From Arthrobacter sp. DNA4 (GTDB taxonomy: Bacteria > Actinomycetota > Actinomycetes > Actinomycetales > Micrococcaceae): a stretch of DNA of 64,000 bases. Position 1 is the stretch's first letter, and every line of letters begins with the position of its first letter. Both the position numbers and the translations under genes were made by a program. Below the pieces are notes generated by a model. It was not told where the DNA came from. It did no database searches and worked only from the letters and a program-made list of their open reading frames with translations. The stretch covers positions 4,154,001 through 4,218,000 of the forward strand of contig NZ_CP101466.1 of the NCBI RefSeq assembly GCF_024362385.1, written 5' to 3'. Positions 1 to 8,435 of this stretch are shown piece by piece.

Positions 1-134
1 TCCTGCCCCAAGCGGCGCATGGTCAGCGCCTCCAGGCTTTCGGCGTCCACCAGCTCCAGGGCCTTGGCCAGCACAATGTCCCTGCTCAGCCTCGTTTTGG
101 CCTGCCCTGGCTGGGAACTGTTGGCGGAAGTCAT
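1..134 (-). CDS. TetR-family transcriptional regulator (N-terminal part only, runs off the window)
   Basis: Only the first 44 codons are present, starting at the ATG whose complement is at 132-134. After a polar leader the peptide contains LSRDIVLAKALELVDAESLE followed by LTMRRLGQ, which is the usual first helix and start of the helix-turn-helix of TetR regulators. TetR proteins bind short palindromes as dimers and are released by a small ligand, commonly controlling an adjacent efflux or catabolic gene. An inverted repeat lies about 75 bp upstream of its start codon (see 195-222), consistent with autoregulation. The ligand-binding domain is outside the window, so no ligand can be guessed. 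Confidence 0.75.
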   Translation of the reverse strand, partial: MTSANSSQPGQAKTRLSRDIVLAKALELVDAESLEALTMRRLGQ

Positions 135-194
135 CAAAAAGTCCTCACTGGCGGCCCTCGTCCCGAAGTAACTGGGACGGTTGCCTCATATCTG

Positions 195-222
195 GTCTAC
201 AGGTAAAGTCTACATCGTAGAC
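195..222. promoter_or_regulatory. Operator-like inverted repeat upstream of the TetR gene
   Basis: GTCTACATCGTAGAC at 208-222 is a perfect 6-bp inverted repeat around a 3-bp centre. A further GTCTAC half-site lies at 195-200. Its place between a TetR start (134, minus strand) and a plus-strand gene (357) fits a TetR operator controlling both directions. The palindrome is seen directly; binding by this TetR protein is inference. Confidence 0.5.
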
Positions 223-356
223 AAGATGAACTCTTGAGCTTTTCTGGACCTCTCAAGGAAAGCGACTACATAATCCTTTGCCACCTTGTGCAGGGCATCG
301 AGGTTCGCCGCTGGAGCCTACCGGCGGCACCACGGCACCGAGCGAAGGGACGCCTC

Positions 357-611
357 ATGGCCAATTCGCAGTTTGATCTTTTCCTCCACGAAGCCACCTA
401 CGCAGACCACGCCTCCGACACCAACCTGGACCCCGACCGCCTCTACGGCCTGTACACCAGCTGGTGCTTCGTTAACGAACAGCCCACCGGCACCGAGTCC
501 AGTTTCTGGGCTGCCATGAAACACAAAGTCTCGGCCCGCCACAACGGCCTGCGCATGAGAGGGCCTGCTGCTGCGGACTACATCCTCAGCAGCTACCCGC
601 GACTCGTCTAG
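357..611 (+). CDS. Small conserved hypothetical protein, 84 aa
   Basis: I do not recognise a named domain. The start at ATG 357 is chosen because a purine-rich GAAGGGA lies about 8 bases upstream. The reading frame extends back to a TTG at 234 with no ribosome-binding site, and that upstream part is poorly protein-like. The protein is soluble, with no signal peptide or membrane segment. It begins MANSQFDLFLHEATYAD, has a central aromatic stretch (LYTSWCFVN) and ends in a basic helical part with repeated Arg. A stretch like FWAAMKHKV suggests a small helical fold. It is followed by a strong bidirectional hairpin at 664-694, so it is probably a monocistronic gene. Function unknown. Confidence 0.6.
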   Translation: MANSQFDLFLHEATYADHASDTNLDPDRLYGLYTSWCFVNEQPTGTESSFWAAMKHKVSARHNGLRMRGPAAADYILSSYPRLV

Positions 612-663
612 GCTGTTTCCGGGCCTCCAACGGACCCCAGGACAACCAGCGGCGAACGATGAC

Positions 664-694
664 ATGCTGCGGCACTTTTGTGCCGCAGCATTTT
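664..694. terminator. Bidirectional intrinsic terminator
   Basis: ATGCTGCGGCAC (664-675) and GTGCCGCAGCAT (680-691) form a perfect 12-bp stem with a TTTT loop, followed by a short T run. It separates the plus-strand gene ending at 611 from the minus-strand gene ending at 743, so it can serve both. Confidence 0.8.
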
Positions 695-742
695 CATGTC
701 CGGACGCCCCACCCGCAACCGGAGTCCGCGCCTGGGAGATCC

Positions 743-3211
743 CTAGGTGGGGATGATCCGGAAAAGGAACCTGGTGCGGACCATCACCCACAGCAGGCCC
801 AGGACCACGGCGTAGGCCGCGGTGTTGAGGAAAATGCTCTGCTGCTGGAGCGCCGGGATGTTTGTGACGACGGCGATCAGCACCACATGCATGATGAACA
901 CATAGAGCGTGGCGCGGCCCAGCGGAATCAGGAACCAGCCCAGGGCCCGCTCCACCGGTTTCCAGTAAGCGCTGAGGAACGCGTAGGCGGCCACCACCAG
1001 GACCAGGACGTTGAACAGGCGGCCGGGCGCCAGGTAGGTCCGGCCGAAGAGTGCGTCATACATGGCCCGGTAGGAGGCGTCCGGCATGAGCGCCAGGCGG
1101 ACGTCGTAGTTGTTGGCCAGGTAAGGATTCCCCCAGGACAGGAAGGCCAGGGCAAACGCTGCCACAGTGCAGGCCGCCACCACCCAGGTGTGGGCCGACA
1201 GCCAGGCAACGATGCTGCGGCGGTAGTAGCCAACCACCAGCCCGAGCACAAAAAGCACCTGCCAGACCAGCAGGGGGAACGAGTCCTCAAACTGGGACGG
1301 CAGGATCCTGAACCGGGTCACCGCGCCCACGGCGTACACGGCGAGCGTCGCCAGCAAGACCCAGACGGCCTTGCCGCGGTTCAGCGCCGCAAGGATCAGC
1401 GGGCTGGCCAGCAGGAGCACCACGTACAGGCCCATGACGTTGAACTGCCAAGGCCCGAACTGCAGCAGCACGATAGTAAGCAGCACCTGCGGCGGCACGG
1501 GGAACTGGAACAGCGATGACATGCCGGCATAGAGGTCGTAGGTCCGGTAAGCACCACCGTGTCCCGCCCCGCCGGTCCCCTGGTCCACGAACGTGGTCAG
1601 GGCCTCGGTGTGGAAGAACGGGAGCAGGGAAAGAAGGAAGACGCCGATCAGCACGGCCAGCGCAGTCACGTACAGCTTCCCGGCACGGCGGGATGTCAGG
1701 TCCACCACCCGGCCGAAGTCCTGCTTGGCTTTGGGCCCGTACACCATGCCGACCACCAGGCCGGAGAACAGCACGAAGAGCTCCGCGCCTGACACGAAGC
1801 CCACCGCCTCCTGGGTGAGCAACTGGAACAGTGAGGCCATGCCCAGGTGGTTGACCACAACGAAGACTATGGCCAGACCGCGCAGCAGATCCACCCTCGA
1901 ATCCCTGGTGGAAGGGTCCTGGTAGCTCCAGGACGTGGCGGTGTTGATCCGGCGGGGAATCTGCCACAGGGCCACCAGGAGGATGACCATGGCGGCAGCA
2001 AGGGTCCACGGGACGGCACCGGAGAGCGTATTGGCCCGCACGTAGGTGCCTGTGGACGCCACATCCGTGACAGGGCCGGTGACCATCGGTGATGCCTTCA
2101 GCCTGTCGAGCGCGGACTTGGCAACATCCGGGCTTCCCGTGAGCAGCCAGCTGATGCTTGCCACGCCGGTGTCCCGCGTGCTGGTCCGCTCGTCCCACAC
2201 CACGGCGGCCGTCCCGCCGAAAGCGGGCGATGTGGCAGTGGCCACCACCTGGTCCCACCAGCCCGTCTTGATGTCCGCCTCGGGTGCCCCACCGGACGCA
2301 GGGCTGTAGAAGGCCGAGGTCTGCAGGAGGAATGGCTTTTTGCGTCCCTCGGCGTAGGTGCCGTAGAAGTTTTCGCTGCCGGATGCCGTCAGCATCTCCT
2401 GGAGTTCACCGGGACGCGGCGTGGTGTTGACGGCGGCCCCGCCGGAAGTGTCGTCGTGATAGGCGGTCAGGCCCACCCAGTCCACGGCGTCATCGCCGGG
2501 GTAATAGGGAGCATAGGCGCTGTCGCTTCCGTTCCAGGCCCCGTCCCCATTCGTATCCAGGAGGGAGAACCCCTCGCTTCCCGGCTCCGGGGCATTCCGG
2601 TTCCGTTCAAAGGGGTAGTCCTTGCCCAGGTAGGGCGCCCACACCATGGCGGCCCGGCCGCCGTCGTACTTCTTGAAGGCTGCCGCCACGGCCTGGAAGG
2701 TTTGCCGGTACGTGGCCGGCTGCTGGCCCCATGCCACCCAGCCGGTATTCATATCGGGGGCGAACCGGACCAGCAGTTGGCCTTTGAACCCCGACGCCAG
2801 GTCGCGCACTTGTGCTGCGAACGCTTCCGCCTCGGCCGTGCCGAGCTGGTCCAGGGGCACCGACGGCTTCACCGTGAGCAGGGCGTGGGCGCCTTTGGCA
2901 GCAGTCTGCTGCAGGAAGCCGTCCATGTCGTTCCGCTCCGATTCGCGGTAGGGAATGGTGATGTCATGGCCGAAGACGGCAGGGCTGGCGCCCAGCCGGT
3001 CACTGAAGCCCGCAGCCGTATCCTCACCCCACTCGAGGACCGCCCCCAGCCAGGGCTTGCCCTTGTCCGGTGCAGCAGGCGCGGCGTGCGCCGGTCCGGC
3101 CGGGACCACCAGGGCCAGGAGGGCGATGATGGCCGCGGCGAAAAAGGCTGCGATGGAACGCGGACGGTTCCGCCGGATGGCGGCGTGGTGGTGCGATACG
3201 TGTGCCCGCAT
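743..3211 (-). CDS. Secreted GH26-like domain fused to an OpgC-type membrane acyltransferase
   Basis: 822 aa. Residues 1-45 form a basic, hydrophobic, AHA-ending export signal. Residues about 50-375 resemble family 26 glycoside hydrolases (GH26): RFAPDMNTGWVAWG matches the family's HEMNGxWYPW block, and KKPFLLQTSAF sits where the KPxxxAE nucleophile block is expected. In both places the catalytic Glu is absent (Asp153 and Gln297). An EF-hand-like loop, DTNGDGAWNGSD, occupies 219-230. After a membrane segment near 395-415, residues about 430-815 are a multi-pass OpgC/acyltransferase-3 domain beginning with RVDLLRGLAIVFVVVNHLG. OpgC proteins succinylate periplasmic glucans in proteobacteria. 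In this Gram-positive setting an acyl or succinyl transfer to an extracellular glycan is likely, but the substrate is unknown. A single-gene unit by its surroundings. Confidence 0.8.
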   Translation of the reverse strand: MRAHVSHHHAAIRRNRPRSIAAFFAAAIIALLALVVPAGPAHAAPAAPDKGKPWLGAVLEWGEDTAAGFSDRLGASPAVFGHDITIPYRESERNDMDGFLQQTAAKGAHALLTVKPSVPLDQLGTAEAEAFAAQVRDLASGFKGQLLVRFAPDMNTGWVAWGQQPATYRQTFQAVAAAFKKYDGGRAAMVWAPYLGKDYPFERNRNAPEPGSEGFSLLDTNGDGAWNGSDSAYAPYYPGDDAVDWVGLTAYHDDTSGGAAVNTTPRPGELQEMLTASGSENFYGTYAEGRKKPFLLQTSAFYSPASGGAPEADIKTGWWDQVVATATSPAFGGTAAVVWDERTSTRDTGVASISWLLTGSPDVAKSALDRLKASPMVTGPVTDVASTGTYVRANTLSGAVPWTLAAAMVILLVALWQIPRRINTATSWSYQDPSTRDSRVDLLRGLAIVFVVVNHLGMASLFQLLTQEAVGFVSGAELFVLFSGLVVGMVYGPKAKQDFGRVVDLTSRRAGKLYVTALAVLIGVFLLSLLPFFHTEALTTFVDQGTGGAGHGGAYRTYDLYAGMSSLFQFPVPPQVLLTIVLLQFGPWQFNVMGLYVVLLLASPLILAALNRGKAVWVLLATLAVYAVGAVTRFRILPSQFEDSFPLLVWQVLFVLGLVVGYYRRSIVAWLSAHTWVVAACTVAAFALAFLSWGNPYLANNYDVRLALMPDASYRAMYDALFGRTYLAPGRLFNVLVLVVAAYAFLSAYWKPVERALGWFLIPLGRATLYVFIMHVVLIAVVTNIPALQQQSIFLNTAAYAVVLGLLWVMVRTRFLFRIIPT

Positions 3212-3385
3212 GCTGACAAGGACCCCCCGGTACTCATTGCTCTGGATACGGGGCGGCGCCCCCCGGTAAGAACTTTATCGGCCCGCGGGCATTACCCGTG
3301 CCGTGTCGCGGACGGCTCAATTACGGAACATGACGACGGCGGCGATGCGGCGGGGCGCGGCAGGTGTTACGTTTTTGGGGAGTAA

Positions 3386-3462
3386 TGAGTACCGGTGCAA
3401 AGCCCTGACTTGCCGGTCGGCAACCCTCCCTTTCGCGGCGGGGTGCCTCAGGTGAATACTCG
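3386..3462 (+). promoter_or_regulatory. SAM-IV riboswitch
   Basis: The block has the hallmark order of the actinobacterial SAM-IV class. GAGTA (3387-3391) pairs with TACTC (3457-3461). Between them come a CCGG/CCGG helix with the AAAGCCCTGACTTGCCGG segment, GGCAACCCTCC, a short variable helix, and GCGGGGTGCC. SAM-IV binds S-adenosylmethionine and lowers expression of sulfur and methionine genes. That matches the genes behind it (DUF1737, rhodanese, metZ). It ends about 48 bases before the GTG start at 3510, leaving room for a ribosome-access switch near the GAAGGAGA at 3495-3502. Edges are approximate. Confidence 0.85.
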
Positions 3463-3509
3463 GCATATCGACCGATTCGAGCTGCAAGCGTGAAAGAAGG
3501 AGATCCGTC

Positions 3510-3785
3510 GTGTCCGACGCACCCGCCCCTGACGAAAAACTGTCCTACCGCCTGATTACCGGCGCGGACAACCGTGAATTCTGTGAGCGGATCTCCGCTG
3601 CACTCGCCGACGGCTATGTCCTGCACGGCAGCCCGGCGGCAACCTTCAACGGCACCACCGTCATCGTTGCGCAGGCAATCGTCCTTCCGGCCGCCATCGC
3701 CTCAGCCGATGCCGCCGTGGCGACCGCCGTGGACCAGCTCGATGCCGAATTTGAGGGCGAGTTCGACGGCGAGGGTCACGCATGA
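3510..3785 (+). CDS. DUF1737 domain protein
   Basis: 91 aa. GTG start preceded by GAAGGAGA at good spacing. The core KLSYRLITGADNREFCERIS followed by ALADGYVLHGSPAATFNG is the DUF1737 signature, a small domain of unknown function usually found in stand-alone proteins. The C-terminus is acidic (EFEGEFDGEG). The stop overlaps the start of the next gene by four bases (ATGA at 3782-3785), so translation is coupled to the rhodanese. Together with metZ behind it and the SAM-IV riboswitch in front, this points to a supporting role in sulfur or methionine metabolism. No biochemical role can be read from the sequence. Confidence 0.85.
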   Translation: MSDAPAPDEKLSYRLITGADNREFCERISAALADGYVLHGSPAATFNGTTVIVAQAIVLPAAIASADAAVATAVDQLDAEFEGEFDGEGHA

Positions 3786-4192
3786 GCTACGCCGGAGACC
3801 TGACGCCGCAGGAAGCCTGGGCCAAGCTGGAGCAGGGCGCCATCCTGGTGGACGTCCGCACCGAGGGCGAATGGGCCCACATCGGCATCCCGGACACCAA
3901 AGCCACGGACAACGATCCCCTGTTCATCCAGTGGACCTTTCCCGGCGGTATCCCCAACCCCGACTTCGTCAAGGACCTGCAGGAGCAGGCGCCGGAGGAT
4001 CCCCACGCGGAACTGCTGTTCCTGTGCCGTTCCGGCCAGCGGTCCATCGCGGCCGCAACTGCCGCCACCCAGGCCGGCTTCACCGCGTACAGCGTGCTGG
4101 AGGGCTTCGAAGGCGAGCCCGACCGCTACGGCGAGCGGACCGTCAATGGCTGGAAGAACCGCGGCCTCCCCACCAACCTCGGAAAGAACTAA
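3782..4192 (+). CDS. Rhodanese-like domain protein
   Basis: 136 aa, a single rhodanese domain. ILVDVRTEGEWAHIG near residues 21-35 is the typical CH2A block. LCRSGQRS at 81-88 is the active-site loop, with Cys82 positioned to carry a persulfide, and a CRSGxRS-type loop is typical of sulfurtransferases. Such proteins move sulfane sulfur. Between DUF1737 and metZ, and under one SAM-IV riboswitch, a plausible job is to deliver or remove sulfur around homocysteine synthesis, though the acceptor is unknown. It overlaps the upstream gene by 4 bases and is directly followed by the metZ GTG with no gap. Confidence 0.92.
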   Translation: MSYAGDLTPQEAWAKLEQGAILVDVRTEGEWAHIGIPDTKATDNDPLFIQWTFPGGIPNPDFVKDLQEQAPEDPHAELLFLCRSGQRSIAAATAATQAGFTAYSVLEGFEGEPDRYGERTVNGWKNRGLPTNLGKN

Positions 4193-5401
4193 GTGGCCTT
4201 CAACCCAGACGCCCCCGGCTGGAACCCCGACACCCAGGCAGTCCGCGGAGGCCTGGACCGCTCCAACTTCCAGGAAACATCCGAGGCCATCTTCCTGAAC
4301 TCCGGGTTCGTCTACGAATCAGCCGCGGCAGCTGAACGCGCCTTCACCGGCGAGGACGAGCGCTTTGTCTACTCCCGCTACGGCAACCCGTCCGTGGCCA
4401 CCTTCCAGGAACGGCTCAGGCTGCTGGAAGGCGCCGAAGCATGCTTCGCGACGGCGTCGGGCATGTCCGCCGTGTTCACCGCGCTGGGTGCCCTGCTGGC
4501 TGCCGGTGACCGGGTGGTGGCCGCCCGGTCACTGTTCGGTTCGTGCTTTGTGATCCTGAATGAGATCCTGCCCCGTTGGGGCGTGGAAACGGTCTTCGTG
4601 GACGGGCCGGACCTGGACCAGTGGCGCGAAGCCCTGTCCAAGCCCACCACCGCCGTCTTCTTCGAGTCCCCGTCGAACCCCATGCAGGAGATCGTGGACA
4701 TCGCAGCCGTCAGTGAACTGGCGCATGCGGCCGGGGCCACCGTGGTGGCGGACAACGTCTTTGCCACTCCCCTGCTGCAGCGCTGCGGGGACCTCGGCGC
4801 CGACGTGATCGTCTACTCCGGCACCAAGCACATCGACGGGCAGGGCAGGGTGATGGGTGGTGCCATCCTGGGCACCAAGGAATTCATCGACGGACCGGTG
4901 AAGCAGCTGATGCGGCACACCGGCCCCGCGCTTTCCGCTTTCAACGCCTGGGTTCTGACCAAGGGCCTGGAGACCATGGGCCTGCGCGTCAACCACTCCT
5001 CGGCGACCGCCCTTCGGCTCGCAGAATGGCTGGAGGAACAGCCGGCGGTGGGCTGGGTGAAGTACCCGCTCCTGAAGTCGCACCCGCAGTACGGGCTGGC
5101 GGCAAAGCAGATGAGTGCCGGTGGCACGGTCCTTACCTTCGAGCTCGCTCCTTCCGGCGGACGCACGGGCAAGGAAGCGGCGTTTGCGCTGCTGGACGGG
5201 CTGCGGATCATCGATATCTCCAACAACCTCGGTGATGCAAAGTCCCTGATCACGCACCCCGCCACCACTACCCACCGGGCGATGGGCCCGGAGGGGCGGG
5301 CCGCCATCGGCCTGAGTGACGGCGTGGTCCGGCTCTCGGTGGGGCTCGAGGACCCGGAGGACCTCCTCCGCGACCTGGAGCAGGCGCTGAAGCAGATCTA
5401 G
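4193..5401 (+). CDS. metZ: O-succinylhomoserine sulfhydrylase
   Basis: 402 aa, a PLP enzyme of the Cys/Met metabolism family. It condenses O-succinyl- (or O-acetyl-) homoserine with sulfide to give homocysteine, the direct-sulfhydrylation route to methionine. Visible motifs are YSRYGNPSV (57-67, phosphate and substrate contacts), ATASGMSAV (86-94), DNVFATP, and YSGTKHIDGQGRV with the Schiff-base Lys212. The GTG start follows immediately after the rhodanese stop, with AAGAA-rich sequence upstream. The C-terminal RLSVGLEDPEDLLRDLEQAL is typical of the family, and length is normal. Close relatives (MetB, MetY) cannot be excluded on sequence alone. The neighbouring sulfurtransferase and the SAM-IV leader favour MetZ. 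Last gene of the riboswitch operon. Confidence 0.9.
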   Translation: MAFNPDAPGWNPDTQAVRGGLDRSNFQETSEAIFLNSGFVYESAAAAERAFTGEDERFVYSRYGNPSVATFQERLRLLEGAEACFATASGMSAVFTALGALLAAGDRVVAARSLFGSCFVILNEILPRWGVETVFVDGPDLDQWREALSKPTTAVFFESPSNPMQEIVDIAAVSELAHAAGATVVADNVFATPLLQRCGDLGADVIVYSGTKHIDGQGRVMGGAILGTKEFIDGPVKQLMRHTGPALSAFNAWVLTKGLETMGLRVNHSSATALRLAEWLEEQPAVGWVKYPLLKSHPQYGLAAKQMSAGGTVLTFELAPSGGRTGKEAAFALLDGLRIIDISNNLGDAKSLITHPATTTHRAMGPEGRAAIGLSDGVVRLSVGLEDPEDLLRDLEQALKQI

Positions 5402-5602
5402 CGGCGGCTGGTCCTGCCTGAGTTTCCAGCAGTATGTGGACCCTCTGGCCGGGGGAAATGCGGTATCAAAGTTCAGCTTCGAAGGCGTACGACGGCGTCA
5501 CGCGCCGGAGTGTGTCACGGTCGCCCCACAGTTGCATGGGTTCCTTGCACCTGAAGTTCCCGAGCTTACCGCAGGAGGCTCATGCCACCAATACCGTAAT
5601 CC

Positions 5603-7069
5603 GTGGCGGCCAAATACGATGTCAGTGCCTCGTTGGATGATGTCGGTATGGGAATCAGCGGTGGTGTCGGGGTGGTGCTGGCGTCAATCGATGCCTCTGT
5701 TGCCGCCCTCGATTCGCTGAACAGTGAGGACTCTTTCCTTGCTGCCGGGGCCGGTGCTTGTGCCGGTGTGGATGTGTTGCAGCGGCGGTATGAGATCCGT
5801 CTGGAACGACTGGAGCTTTTGGCTCGGCTGGAGGCGCAGCTCGCTGCGGTGAAGGCACGGGACGTCGCTGAGGGAGTGGAGTTCCAGCAAGCCGTGACCC
5901 CGCCGGACGCCTCCGTGCAGGACCGCACGTACGCGGACATGTCGGTGGTCGAGGAGATCGCCGGAGTCCTGACCATCAGCTCCGGCGCAGCAGGGGCATT
6001 GGTGGAGCAGTCACGGCGGATCTGCTCCCTGCCGCCCGTCATGAACGCCTTGGCCGCGGGCGCGATGTCGTGGCAGCACGCCCGCATCATTGCTGACGAA
6101 ACCGAAGGCCTCACCTCCGGGGGCGCGGCGTCCCTGGTGACGCACTTCTTCGACCCGGCTGCGCCGAACCCGGCCCGGGGTGCCGCCCCCGGCGAACTCG
6201 TCCCGTCACGGTTCCGGGCCAAGGTCCGCGGGTGGCGGGAACGCCACCATCCGGAATCGATCGAGAAGCGCCATGCAAAGGGTGTGGCGGGTCGGCGGAT
6301 GGAATACACCCCCGACCGGGATGGCATGGCCTGGATCTCCCTCTACATGCCCGGGGACACCGCGCGCACCATCTGGAACCGGACCACCGCCACCGCCCGC
6401 GGACTCCAAGGCCCCGACGAAGAGCGCACCCTCACCCAGCTCCGCCCCGACATCGCAGCATCCCTGCTGCTGGGGGCTGGAACTGCCACTGAACTCAGCG
6501 AAGTCCCTACCCCGCGGGCCGACGTCCTGGTCACCGTGCCCGTGTTCGCCCTCCTCGGAGTGACCGACGAACCCGCCGTACTGGACGGCTTCGGACCAAT
6601 CCCGGCGTCCATGGCCCGCAAACTCGTCGCCGGTGGGGCGGACTCCTTCTACCGGGTCCTCGTCGACCCCCGCGACGGGGCACCACTGGAAATCGGCCGC
6701 AAAAACTACCGGCTCACCGCAGCCATCAAACGCTGGATCAGGATGCGCGACACCAAATGCACCTTCCCCGGCTGCACCAACCGCACCCCCGACAACGACA
6801 CCGACCACCTGCAAGCGTGGGAACACAGCGGCACCACTGGAACCAGTAACTTGGCACAGCTCTGCCCTAAGCACCACCGGCTCAAACACCACAGCAGATG
6901 GACACCGGACCGGGCCAACAAGAATGAACCACCCGGCTGGACCTCACCCACGGGACGGCACTACAACGCCGAACACCAGGACTCAGAACCAACCCACTGG
7001 CCCCCGGGCATCCTGCCGGCACAACGAAGCCCGCTGGAACAGGTCCTTCTACAGCGCCTCGCTACCTAG
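5603..7069 (+). CDS. DUF222 and HNH endonuclease domain protein
   Basis: About 488 aa from the GTG at 5603. Residues about 40-330 form the helical DUF222 region, with EEIAGVLTISSGAAGALVEQ and AGAMSWQHARIIADE. The C-terminus has an HNH nuclease: CTFPGCTNRTPDNDTDHLQAW followed by LCPKHHRLKH, giving two Cys pairs and the His-Asn-His metal site. These proteins occur in many copies in actinobacteria; their role (mobile nuclease or defence) is unproven. The start is odd. A good AGGAGG precedes an ATG at 5582 in the same frame, but codon 6 there is TAA, just before the GTG at 5603. An alternative start is ATG 5648. Confidence 0.85.
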   Translation: MAAKYDVSASLDDVGMGISGGVGVVLASIDASVAALDSLNSEDSFLAAGAGACAGVDVLQRRYEIRLERLELLARLEAQLAAVKARDVAEGVEFQQAVTPPDASVQDRTYADMSVVEEIAGVLTISSGAAGALVEQSRRICSLPPVMNALAAGAMSWQHARIIADETEGLTSGGAASLVTHFFDPAAPNPARGAAPGELVPSRFRAKVRGWRERHHPESIEKRHAKGVAGRRMEYTPDRDGMAWISLYMPGDTARTIWNRTTATARGLQGPDEERTLTQLRPDIAASLLLGAGTATELSEVPTPRADVLVTVPVFALLGVTDEPAVLDGFGPIPASMARKLVAGGADSFYRVLVDPRDGAPLEIGRKNYRLTAAIKRWIRMRDTKCTFPGCTNRTPDNDTDHLQAWEHSGTTGTSNLAQLCPKHHRLKHHSRWTPDRANKNEPPGWTSPTGRHYNAEHQDSEPTHWPPGILPAQRSPLEQVLLQRLAT

Positions 7070-7139
7070 CACCCGCTTCGCTGCGGCGTCTCTACGCCTG
7101 CCGTTCTACAAGTCTGCGCGCCTGGCGGCTCTTGACCCG

Positions 7140-8366
7140 TCAGGCCTGCCGCACGCGCAGCAGCTCAGGCGTGGCCTCAACGTCCGCAAGGTCCAGGGCA
7201 TCACGCATGGTCAGGTGGACGGCCTGCCGTACCACGGCGCCGAACCCCATATCCTCCGGCGGCTGGCCCGCCATGGCCTTGTCGCGGGCGCGGCGCTGTT
7301 CAGCGGACCCTGTCCCGCGGGCGATGATGTCCTCCACCCCCTGGCGGGCCAATGCGAGCTCGCCCTGTTCGTCAAGGACGGGGGCCAGGTAATCCACCAG
7401 GGAACGCACCACATCCGCAGCCGGCGCGGGCCGGAAGTTGCCAAAGTCCAGCAGTTCGCCGCTCAACCCGGCACTGCTGGCCTGCCAGGACGCCATGCGC
7501 AGCAGGACAGTGGGGACCGGCGCAGGGTCCACATCGTCCCGCCACTCCCGGCTGGCGGATTCCACGAGTGCCCGGACCAGCACGGCGATGAGTGCGGCGT
7601 CCCCGGCACGGAGGCATACGTCCGCAACCCGCACCTCCACCGTGGGGTGGTTGCGGGAGAGCCGGGCGTCGAAATAGAGCATGCCCTCGTCGAGCATGAC
7701 GCCGCTGTCCAGCAGCCGGGTTACCACCCGGCGGTAGGCAGGGTACGTTCCGTAGATGCCGGCCGGGCCGGCTGTAGGCCAGCGGTTCCAGGCCTGGGTC
7801 CGGTAGCTTTCGAAGCCGGTGGGGACGCCGTTCCAGAACGGCGAGTTCGCGCTCAGCGCCGTGAGTACCGCCAGTTTGTCGCGGATACGGTCAAGGACCG
7901 CCACCCCTTCCTCCGGCGATTCGATGAAGGTGTGGACGTGGAAACCGCAGGTGAGCTGTTCCTGGGCAGTGAGGCCAAAGCGCTCCAGCATCCTGGCATA
8001 GCGCGGGTCAGGCGTGGTGTGGCTGGGCGATGCCACCGGTGAGGTGGCCAGCGCCGCCACCCTGGCACCGTGCTTCCGGGCTGCCTGGTCGGCCAGCGCC
8101 CGGCCCGCACGGATCTGTTCCAGCAGGCCGCCGTACTCCCGGCACGGCCGGGTCTGCGTCTCGATCTGCTCAAGCTTGAGCTCGGCACTCAAGCCCATCT
8201 CGTCGTCGTAATCCGCCTGGTTGCCGGCATGGCGGCCATCCAGGCCGACGGGAAGGTCGTCTGCTGCCACGCGGTGGCTGGCGAGGAGGGCGTCGGCGAG
8301 GGCAAGCGGCTCCCCGGACTCCGGATCAACGATCAGGAGTTCTTCCTCTACGCCGAATGTACGCAT
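7140..8366 (-). CDS. YbdK-type carboxylate-amine ligase (GCS2 family)
   Basis: 408 aa. The opening [20 protein letters not shown] is the hallmark of the glutamate-cysteine ligase family 2, with the conserved EEE metal/ATP residues. Later blocks include KLEQIETQT, a [10 protein letters not shown] stretch, NSPFWNG and a GTYPAYRRV segment. E. coli YbdK shows weak gamma-glutamylcysteine synthetase activity, but the physiological substrate is generally unknown. In actinobacteria that use mycothiol rather than glutathione it is usually just called a carboxylate-amine ligase. It lies 69 bp downstream of the MurA-like gene on the same strand and may be co-transcribed with it. Confidence 0.88.
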   Translation of the reverse strand: MRTFGVEEELLIVDPESGEPLALADALLASHRVAADDLPVGLDGRHAGNQADYDDEMGLSAELKLEQIETQTRPCREYGGLLEQIRAGRALADQAARKHGARVAALATSPVASPSHTTPDPRYARMLERFGLTAQEQLTCGFHVHTFIESPEEGVAVLDRIRDKLAVLTALSANSPFWNGVPTGFESYRTQAWNRWPTAGPAGIYGTYPAYRRVVTRLLDSGVMLDEGMLYFDARLSRNHPTVEVRVADVCLRAGDAALIAVLVRALVESASREWRDDVDPAPVPTVLLRMASWQASSAGLSGELLDFGNFRPAPAADVVRSLVDYLAPVLDEQGELALARQGVEDIIARGTGSAEQRRARDKAMAGQPPEDMGFGAVVRQAVHLTMRDALDLADVEATPELLRVRQA

Positions 8367-8435
8367 ACGAATATTCTGCGACAGCAGACGGGCATTGGAA
8401 CCGTGGCCCGCCGTTCATGACGAAGCGTGAATGGG

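Noticed and set aside
5603..7069. Idea that the DUF222-HNH gene is part of an intron or insertion sequence
   Set aside because: No terminal inverted repeats, target duplication or reverse transcriptase nearby; such genes are plentiful in Arthrobacter chromosomes.
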